Assembly (NCBI GenBank): GCA_016795205.1
Contig: JAEUHZ010000037.1
Span: 1 to 64,000 of the forward strand
DNA from: Planctomycetota bacterium
GTDB taxonomy: Bacteria; Planctomycetota; UBA1135; GCA-002686595
Direction: 5' to 3'
Length of the DNA: 64,000 nt
Part shown: positions 55,887 through 64,000 of the stretch, one piece after another
Position numbering within the stretch: position 1 is the first letter of the stretch
How the letters are laid out: every line of letters begins with the position of its first letter
The notes under the pieces: generated by a model
The model's input: the letters and a program-made list of their open reading frames with translations, nothing else
Told to the model about the DNA's origin: nothing
The model's database searches: none
Made by a program: the position numbers and the translations under genes

Positions 55887-56212
55887 GCGTCCCCTCCGAG
55901 CACCTGTTCGTCCTGGCCGCCGTGCTGTTCGCCATCGGCGCGGCCGGGTTCTTCCTGCGACGCAATCTGATCGTCGTGCTCATGTGCGTCGAGCTGATGC
56001 TCAACGCCGCGAACCTGTCGTTCCTGGCGGCCAGCCGCATGCACGCGCTGGCCGCGGGCTCGCCGGGTCTGAGCCTGGAGGGGCCGACGTTCGCGATCTT
56101 CGTGATCGTCGTGGCGGCCATCGAGGCCGCCGTCGGCCTGGCGCTCGTCATCGCCCTCTACCGCAACCGCCAGACGGTCTCGCTCGACGCGCTGACCGAC
56201 TTGAAGGACTAG
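55883..56212 (+). CDS. nuoK: NADH-quinone oxidoreductase subunit K
   Basis: Product of 109 residues from GTG 55883, three helices. The conserved membrane Glu is in VLMCVELMLNAANLSF; a second lies in VVAAIEAAVGLAL. These take part in the proton path. GGGAGG lies 7 bases upstream of the GTG. Confidence 0.96.
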   Translation: MSVPSEHLFVLAAVLFAIGAAGFFLRRNLIVVLMCVELMLNAANLSFLAASRMHALAAGSPGLSLEGPTFAIFVIVVAAIEAAVGLALVIALYRNRQTVSLDALTDLKD

Positions 56213-56221
56213 GCAGGTCGC

Positions 56222-58390
<2,169 letters not shown>

Positions 58391-58394
58391 TCCG

Positions 58395-59945
58395 ATGACC
58401 CACGACGTCCTCAGCCTCTCGGTCCTGGTCTTCCTGCCGCTCGTCGGCGCGCTGCTCGTGGCGGCCACGCCCAAGCAGGCGGCCGGACTCCAGCGCGGGA
58501 TCACGCTGCTCACCACGTTGGCGGTGGCCGTGGTCGGGGTCGCGCTGTGCCTGCGCTTCGACGGGTCGACCGCCGCGGTCCAGTTCGGCGAGGCGGCCCC
58601 GTGGTTCACGCTGCCCGGTGGCGTGCCGGTGCACTATCGCCTCGGGATGGACGGGCTCTCCGTCCTGCTCGTGGGCCTGACCGCCGTGCTGGGTCCGATC
58701 GTCGTGCTCTCGACGTGGGGGCACATCCACGAGCGCGTCAAGGAGTTCATGGTCTGGCTGCTCGCCATGCAGACGGGCATGCTCGGCGTGTTCGTCTCCC
58801 TGGACCTGATCCTGTTCTACGTCTTCTGGGAGACCAGCCTCGTCCCGCTGTACTTCATCCTCGGGATCTGGGGCGGCGAGCGTCGGCTGTACGCCACGAT
58901 CAAGTTCTTCCTCTACACGCTGGCCGGCAGTCTGGTGATGCTCGTCGCGGTGATCTGGCTGATCTGGACCGCCGGCACGACCGACGTCATGCGGCTCCTG
59001 GACGTGGGCGCCGGCCTGCCGCTCGAGACGCAGTTGTGGCTCTTCGCCGCCTTCGCGCTGGCGTTCGCGATCAAGGTGCCGGTGATGCCGTTCCACACCT
59101 GGCTGCCCGACGCGCACACCGAGGCGCCCACTTCGGGCTCGGTGATCCTGGCCGGCGTGCTGCTCAAGATGGGCACGTACGGTCTCGTGCGCTTCGGGAT
59201 CGCCATGTTCCCCGGCGCGGCGCTGGAGGCCGCGCCCTGGATGATGGCGCTGGGCGTCGCCGGCATCGTCTACGGGGCGTTCCTGGCCATGGCGCAGACG
59301 GACGTGAAGCGCCTGATCGCCTGCTCGTCGGTCTCGCACCTGGGCTACGTCGTGCTGGGGCTGTTCGCCCTGACGGAGGCGGGCCTGCGCGGCAGCCTGC
59401 TCCAGATGGTCAACCACGGCCTCTCGACCGGGCTGCTCTTCCTCTTGATCGGGATGATCTACGAGCGCCGCCACACGCGCGCCCTGGACCAGTACGGCGG
59501 AGTGGCGGCGGTCATGCCGGTCTTCGCGCTGTTCCTGGTCTTCGCGGTGCTCTCGAGCGTCGGCCTCCCGGGCCTGAACGGCTTCGTGGGCGAGTACCTG
59601 ATCCTGCTGGGCACCTGGCAGGCCTCGCCCTGGATGGCGGCCATCGCGGTCACGGGCGTGATCTTCGGCGCCGTGTACCTGCTCATGGCGACGCGCAAGC
59701 TGCTCTTCGGGCCGCTGGTCCACTCCGAGAACAAGGCGCTCACGGACCTGAACGGGCGCGAGGTCGTGCTCATGCTGCCGATCGTCGTGCTGTGCGTCTG
59801 GATGGGCGTGCAGCCCAACGCGTTCCTCGATCGCGCGGACGGGTCGCTGCGGGACGTGCAGGCGCGGGTCGAGCGGGCGCGGCACCTGCGCACCGCCAGC
59901 ATCGAGGTCCCGCCGGCCCACCGCCTGGAGATCGAAGCCCGATGA
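58395..59945 (+). CDS. nuoM: NADH-quinone oxidoreductase subunit M
   Basis: Product of 516 residues, about 14 helices. Proton-channel region LPDAHTEAPTSGSVILAGVL and LLKMGTYGLVRF with the conserved Lys; WETSLVPLYFILGIWGG carries the conserved Glu. Overlaps nuoN by 4 bases (ATGA). Confidence 0.98.
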   Translation: MTHDVLSLSVLVFLPLVGALLVAATPKQAAGLQRGITLLTTLAVAVVGVALCLRFDGSTAAVQFGEAAPWFTLPGGVPVHYRLGMDGLSVLLVGLTAVLGPIVVLSTWGHIHERVKEFMVWLLAMQTGMLGVFVSLDLILFYVFWETSLVPLYFILGIWGGERRLYATIKFFLYTLAGSLVMLVAVIWLIWTAGTTDVMRLLDVGAGLPLETQLWLFAAFALAFAIKVPVMPFHTWLPDAHTEAPTSGSVILAGVLLKMGTYGLVRFGIAMFPGAALEAAPWMMALGVAGIVYGAFLAMAQTDVKRLIACSSVSHLGYVVLGLFALTEAGLRGSLLQMVNHGLSTGLLFLLIGMIYERRHTRALDQYGGVAAVMPVFALFLVFAVLSSVGLPGLNGFVGEYLILLGTWQASPWMAAIAVTGVIFGAVYLLMATRKLLFGPLVHSENKALTDLNGREVVLMLPIVVLCVWMGVQPNAFLDRADGSLRDVQARVERARHLRTASIEVPPAHRLEIEAR

Positions 59946-61384
59946 ACCCGGACATCGCCCAACGGATCCTGTCGCAGGCGACCCTCGACGCCAGCGGCCC
60001 GTTCCTGGCCCTGGCGCTCGGCGTGCTCGTGCTCGTGTTCCTCGAGCTGCTCCCGGCGCTCGCCGCGCTGCGCCAGATCGTGTTCCTGGGGTCGCTGGCG
60101 GCCGCCGCGTGGGCCGCGACGCGCACGCTGTTCGGGCCCGAGATCGCGGCCTTCGAAGGCACCTACGTCGCGAACAGCACGACGTCCTGGTGGGCCCTGC
60201 TGTTCGTCGCCAGCGCCCTGATCGCCTGGATCTTCGGCCGCCGCTACTACCGCGACGAGGCGCGCTTCGAGGGCGAGCACGACATCTTGCTGCTCACCGC
60301 GGCCTCCGGCATGGTCCTCATGGCCGGCTCGCGGGACCTGCTCGTGTTCTTCGTGGGCCTCGAGACCCTCTCGGTGCCGCTCTACGCGCTGTCCGGCTTC
60401 CGCCGCGCGCGGCGCGAGTCGGTCGAGGCCGGGCTCAAGTACTTCGTGCTGGGGGCGTTCGCGGCGGCGATCTACCTCATGGGCGCCGCGCTGCTGTACG
60501 CCGGCACCGGGACGATCGCGCTGGCCGGCTTCCAGGAACGCTCCGAGCTGCTCGAGACGCCGCTGGCCCTGACGGGGCTGGCGCTCATCGCGGCCTCGCT
60601 GTTCTTCAAGATCAGCGTCTTCCCGTTCCACTTGTGGGTGCCGGACGTCTACCAGGGGGCGCCCAGCCCGGTGACGACGTTCATGGCCACCGGGACCAAG
60701 GCGGCCGCGTTCGCCTTCCTCCTGCCGCTCTCCTTCGCGCTGCCGCCCGAGAGCGCCGGCCTGGTGGCCGCCATCGCGTTGATCACGATGGCGGCGGGCA
60801 ACCTCGGCGCGCTGGTGCAGACCGACATGAAGCGCCTCTTGGCCTACTCGGGCGTGGCGCACGCCGGCACCATGCTGCTGGCGCTGGCGGGGATGCACGC
60901 CGATCCGGAGTCCGGCGGGGCCTCGCAGGCCGTGCTGTTCTACATGGCGGCCTACACGTTCACGGCCGGAGGCGCCTTCGGGCTCCTGACGATGCTGGAG
61001 ACCCAGGGCGGACGCCCCGTCACGATCGACGGACTGCGCGGGCTGGCCCGCCAGCGGCCGGGCGTCGCGGCCGCGCTGGCCCTGTTCATGCTCTCCCTGG
61101 GCGGCATCCCCGCGACCGGCGGCTTCCTCGGGAAGTACCTGGTCTTCTCCGTCGCGGTGCGCGCGGACATGATCGCGGCGGCCGTCGTGGGCGTGCTGAT
61201 CTCCGTGGTCGCGCTGGGCTACTACCTGCGGATCATCGTGGCGATGTACATGCAGCCCGAGGACGCGACGCGGCCCGTGCCGGCCGAGAGCCGCCCGCTG
61301 TCCTCCGCGATGGCGCTGGCCTGCGCCGCGATGGTGCTCGTCCTGGGCGTGCTCCCGGGCTGGTTCCTGGCCAACGTGCGCTGA
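59942..61384 (+). CDS. nuoN: NADH-quinone oxidoreductase subunit N
   Basis: Product of 480 residues, third antiporter-like pump. Conserved VGLETLSVPLYALSGF with channel Glu, HLWVPDVYQGAPSPVTTFMA and KRLLAYSGVAHAGTM. Last gene of the operon; the downstream neighbour is convergent. Confidence 0.98.
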   Translation: MNPDIAQRILSQATLDASGPFLALALGVLVLVFLELLPALAALRQIVFLGSLAAAAWAATRTLFGPEIAAFEGTYVANSTTSWWALLFVASALIAWIFGRRYYRDEARFEGEHDILLLTAASGMVLMAGSRDLLVFFVGLETLSVPLYALSGFRRARRESVEAGLKYFVLGAFAAAIYLMGAALLYAGTGTIALAGFQERSELLETPLALTGLALIAASLFFKISVFPFHLWVPDVYQGAPSPVTTFMATGTKAAAFAFLLPLSFALPPESAGLVAAIALITMAAGNLGALVQTDMKRLLAYSGVAHAGTMLLALAGMHADPESGGASQAVLFYMAAYTFTAGGAFGLLTMLETQGGRPVTIDGLRGLARQRPGVAAALALFMLSLGGIPATGGFLGKYLVFSVAVRADMIAAAVVGVLISVVALGYYLRIIVAMYMQPEDATRPVPAESRPLSSAMALACAAMVLVLGVLPGWFLANVR

Positions 61385-61475
61385 GCGGGGTCGGCGGGAG
61401 ACCGAGTCGACGAGCGCTCAGCGGCTCGTGGCGCCGCCCCTTCAGGGCCGAGCGTCAAGGGAGGGCCGGCGCTGC

Positions 61476-61511
61476 GGAACGCACGCTCTCCGAGCCCAGG
61501 CGGCGCGTTCC
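61476..61511. terminator. possible hairpin between nuoN and PilZ gene
   Basis: GGAACGC (61476-61482) pairs with GCGTTCC (61505-61511), loop 22 bases, in the 174-base gap between convergent genes. No T-tract. No gene is visible in the gap. Confidence 0.25.
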
Positions 61512-61558
61512 CGCGAGGATCCGAGCGCAGCGGGCGGCGGCGGGCTCGCGCCCCAGCC

Positions 61559-61861
61559 TCAGGTCGTCGGATCGAACTCGACCGCCCAGCCGCAGCGGTC
61601 TCCGCGCATGCGCTGCGCGCGGACCAGGCGCCCGGAACGGGTCTTGGACGCGCCGTTCTCCTCGTACTCGACGGTGACCCGCAGGTCGCCTTCGCTGAAG
61701 AACAGGATCCCGGAGGGGGAGACGTTGTCGGCGCGCCCCTCGAGCTCGCGCGTGTCGATCGACAACTGGACGCGGCCGCGATTCGTCAGGCGGCGCGCGC
61801 GGCGGCGCTCCCCGGTCTCGGTGGCGAACTCGTCGCCGGCACGCGGCTGAAAAGGATCCAT
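61559..61861 (-). CDS. PilZ-like domain protein
   Basis: Product of 100 residues. RRRARRLTNRGRVQL supplies the R-x3-R start and DNVSPSGILFF the D/N-x-S-x2-G of a PilZ fold; such domains bind cyclic di-GMP. The barrel ends with RCGWAVEFDP. I use ATG 61861; longer frames upstream have shadow composition. No effector domain is attached, so it may be an adaptor. Confidence 0.78.
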   Translation of the reverse strand: MDPFQPRAGDEFATETGERRRARRLTNRGRVQLSIDTRELEGRADNVSPSGILFFSEGDLRVTVEYEENGASKTRSGRLVRAQRMRGDRCGWAVEFDPTT

Positions 61862-61959
61862 GGCTGGGAGGGGGAGCGCGCGGGGTCGATGCGGCATCCC
61901 GGGCGAGCTATCGGCCCGCGGCGGCGCCGGCTTGAGCGCGGGGCCGCGGACTCCAGGGC

Positions 61960-62475
61960 TCAACCGTCCACGTTCACCTGGAGCCAGTTGATCTCGTCCT
62001 TGAGGGCGGCGATCCGCTGCTGGCTCTCCTTGCTGGAGTCCGGGACCTCGAGCTCGAGCGCCTGCTCGAGGGCCAGGAGCGCGGCCGCACGCTCGGCGGG
62101 CGGGACGAGCGCGTACTTCTGCGCCCAGCCACTGGCCTTTCCCGCGCCCGCCGCAGCCCCGGCGGGGTCGTGGGTCGCGCCGCCTTGGAATTCGGGCTCG
62201 CGCTCGGGCCCGGGGGTCACGCTCGCGGGCGGCGCGGCCGGAGGTGTGAGCTCGCGCCCGGCTGCGGCCGGGTCCGCCACGGCGGGAGCGGCCGACGAGC
62301 GCCCGGCCAGGGCGCCGCCACGCTCGAGCTCGACGGCCGCGCCCCCGGCGGTCGGGCCCGCCGAGGCGTCCGGGTCCGCGGAAACGGAGCCCCCCGAAGG
62401 CGCGCCCCGGAGGAAAAAGAGGCCGGCTGCCAAGCCGAGCAGGAGGACGAGGACCAGGAGAGCCAGGTTGCGCAT
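61960..62475 (-). CDS. membrane-anchored protein of unknown function
   Basis: Product of 171 residues. One N-terminal transmembrane helix (ALLVLVLLLGLAAGLFFL), then about 90 residues rich in Pro, Ala, Gly and Ser as an unstructured linker, then a C-terminal helical segment (AERAAALLALEQALELEVPD then RIAALKDEINWLQ). No family recognised. It has a TAG-type -10 element upstream and ends 98 bases before the PilZ gene on the same strand. Confidence 0.65.
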   Translation of the reverse strand: MRNLALLVLVLLLGLAAGLFFLRGAPSGGSVSADPDASAGPTAGGAAVELERGGALAGRSSAAPAVADPAAAGRELTPPAAPPASVTPGPEREPEFQGGATHDPAGAAAGAGKASGWAQKYALVPPAERAAALLALEQALELEVPDSSKESQQRIAALKDEINWLQVNVDG

Positions 62476-62518
62476 GCGGGGGACGGTCGCGCCACGGTCG
62501 CGCGGTTCCGCTCCCCGC

Positions 62519-62524
62519 AGTCTA
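62519..62524 (-). promoter_or_regulatory. -10-like TAGACT before membrane-anchored protein gene
   Basis: Minus-strand GC-TAGACT, 43 bases before ATG 62475. Same form as the element before rpsO. Confidence 0.35.
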
Positions 62525-62614
62525 GCGCCGCGCACGCCCGCAGGTCGCTCGGGGGTCCGAGATTGAGGGTCCCCTCGTCGGGCCCCGATCCGCGCTTTGC
62601 AGAATCGCAGGACC

Positions 62615-62644
62615 TTGCCCCTTTTTCACAGCCTGGGGGATACT
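62615..62644 (+). promoter_or_regulatory. promoter candidate of lamin-tail protein gene
   Basis: TTGCCC (62615-62620), 18-base spacer containing a T-run, GATACT (62639-62644), giving an 86-base leader with GGAG 9 bases before the ATG at 62737. Confidence 0.45.
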
Positions 62645-62736
62645 TGCAGGACACGGCCCCCCGCCCCCTCAGGTCCCGGCCCGTTCGAACCGGGCCAGGC
62701 GGATGGGCTGTGCACCCTCCACTGGAGACGCAACTC

Positions 62737-64000
62737 ATGGCTCCCCCTCGTTCGTCGTGTACGCCCACGTTGTGGCGTGCGCTCGCCGTCGGCTCGCTGT
62801 TCCTCGGCCTCGCCGCGTCGGCGAGCGCCCAGGGCACCGACTCGTGCACTTCCCCCACCGTCGTCGCGGGCTTCGGCTCGTTCGCGATCAACAACACCGG
62901 CGCCGCCACGGGCCAGGACTTCGCCGCGGGCTGCGCGACGATGGGCCGTGACGTGTGGTTCACCTGGAACTCGCCGGTCAGCGGCAGCGTGACGGTCGCC
63001 ACCTGCGGTGGCGTGACCTTCGACAGCGTGATCGGCGTCTACAACGGCAATACCTGCCCGGGCGCCGCCTCGATCGCCTGCAACGACGACTCGTGCAGCC
63101 TGCAATCCTCGGCCACGTTCACCGCTGTCTCGGGACAAGACTACGTCTTCCAGATCGGCGGGTTCAGCAACGCCAGCGGCTCGGGCACGTTCACGGTCAG
63201 CGGCCCGCCGGTCCCGCCGGCGAACGACGACTGCTCGGCGGCCACGCCGATCGCGGGCACGGGCCTGTTCCCGTTCACGACGATCAACGCGACGACTGGC
63301 ACCGAAGGCCAAGCCGAAGCGGCCTGCAACTTCTTCTCGTTCACGGCGATCGCGCGCGACGTGTGGTTCAACTGGACGGCGCCCTCGACGGGCATCGCCA
63401 CGGTCGAGACCTGCGCGCAGGCCGCCTATGACACGAAGCTCGCGGCCTACAGCGGCGCGGGCTGCCCCGTGGGCGCCACGATCGCCTGCAACGACGACGC
63501 CTGCGCGCTCCAGTCGCGGATCCAGTTCGCCTGCGTCGCGGGCCAGGTCTACTCGATCCAAGTCGGTTCGTACCCCGGCGGTGGCGGATCGAGCGGCGCC
63601 GGCAACCTGAACATCACGGTCGGCGCGCCGACGCTCAAGCTGAGCCAGCTCTACGGCGCGGGCGGCAACGTCTCCTCGCCGCTGCGGCGTGACTACATCG
63701 AGATCTACAACCCGGGCCCGGTCGCGGTTCCGCTCTCCGGCTGGTCCGTGCAGTACGCCTCGGCGGCGGGCACGTTCACGCTGGCCAACTCGACGGCGCT
63801 GCCGGCGGTGACGCTGGGCGTCGGCCGCTACCTGCTCGTCGAGGAATCGACCGGCGGCACGCTGGCCATCGGACAGGTCCCCGACCTGCCGACCCCGGAG
63901 ATCTCGGCCACCGTGGCGATGGCCGCGGACAGCTTCAAGGTCGCGCTGGTGAGCTCGACGACGGCGCTGCCGACCGGCACGCCGACCTACGCCGGCAACC
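62737..64000 (+). CDS. secreted protein with Cys repeats and lamin-tail domain (partial)
   Basis: Open to the right edge, at least 421 residues. Sec signal (LAVGSLFLGLAASASA) to about residue 31. Two similar beta-sandwich repeats of about 135 residues follow: RDVWFTW at 71-77 with ACNDDSC at 114-120, and RDVWFNW at 208-214 with ACNDDAC at 250-256. This resembles pre-peptidase C-terminal-like domains. From about 299 a lamin-tail domain begins (LKLSQLYGAGG, then DYIEIYNPGP and LSGWSVQY). Such proteins are exported surface or extracellular proteins. The length and any further domains lie outside the window. GGAG is 9 bases before the ATG. Confidence 0.85.
   Translation, partial: MAPPRSSCTPTLWRALAVGSLFLGLAASASAQGTDSCTSPTVVAGFGSFAINNTGAATGQDFAAGCATMGRDVWFTWNSPVSGSVTVATCGGVTFDSVIGVYNGNTCPGAASIACNDDSCSLQSSATFTAVSGQDYVFQIGGFSNASGSGTFTVSGPPVPPANDDCSAATPIAGTGLFPFTTINATTGTEGQAEAACNFFSFTAIARDVWFNWTAPSTGIATVETCAQAAYDTKLAAYSGAGCPVGATIACNDDACALQSRIQFACVAGQVYSIQVGSYPGGGGSSGAGNLNITVGAPTLKLSQLYGAGGNVSSPLRRDYIEIYNPGPVAVPLSGWSVQYASAAGTFTLANSTALPAVTLGVGRYLLVEESTGGTLAIGQVPDLPTPEISATVAMAADSFKVALVSSTTALPTGTPTYAGN

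Overview
The window is GC-rich bacterial chromosome (by eye around 70 percent G+C) and reads as a planctomycete. The evidence is an ECF sigma factor beside a Ser/Thr kinase fused to a WD40 propeller, a secreted protein with a D-x-N-x-D-x-N-G calcium-loop segment and a Cys-rich C-terminal module of a type I associate with Planctomycetes, many lipoproteins and TPR proteins, and a lamin-tail surface protein. The phylum call is inference; there is no rRNA in the window. I see no tRNA, insertion sequence, prophage or CRISPR array.

Layout. 1-6.4 kb: ECF sigma factor (-), divergent WD40 kinase (+), secreted protein. 6.4-9.3 kb: a NapH/CcoG-type 4Fe-4S membrane protein fused to TPRs, and a putative lipoprotein. 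9.5-13.2 kb: an isolated type II secretion fragment (GspK, secretin, small exported protein). 13.5-16.1 kb: rpsO-pnp. 16.4-24.4 kb: three lipoproteins and a TPR protein. 24.4-30.6 kb: a polyphosphate locus (DUF6687-like protein, Ppx/GppA, PPK1, CHAD, SixA). 30.5-37.3 kb: MFS transporter, three two-component genes and a UPF0210 protein. 37.4-42.5 kb: a five-gene reactive-sulfur operon (metallo-beta-lactamase/rhodanese protein, two YeeE/YedE half-transporters, a second rhodanese protein, an ArsR repressor) behind a promoter whose spacer holds a palindrome. 42.6-47.5 kb: Gcr-like membrane protein, pentaheme cytochrome c, vWA protein. 47.5-61.4 kb: all 14 complex I genes in the order nuoA to nuoN. 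61.5-64 kb: PilZ protein, a membrane-anchored protein, and the start of a lamin-tail surface protein that runs off the window.

How the genes work together. The nuo operon encodes a full respiratory NADH dehydrogenase core; its NuoL carries an unusual His-rich loop and its NuoG is short. The sulfur operon looks like a self-contained detoxification or assimilation unit: two membrane halves for uptake of a sulfur compound, a persulfide-dioxygenase-like enzyme with an intact predicted mononuclear iron triad, rhodanese domains for sulfane transfer, and an ArsR sensor with a C-x3-C pair that probably represses its own promoter. The polyphosphate locus groups synthesis, degradation and a polyP-binding CHAD protein.

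Two promoter-scale signals recur. Several genes have a -10-like hexamer ending 8 or 9 bases before the start codon, which suggests leaderless mRNAs. Several others have a TAGNAT or TAGACT element preceded by C, 30 to 150 bases upstream. Both are pattern readings that need transcription start mapping.
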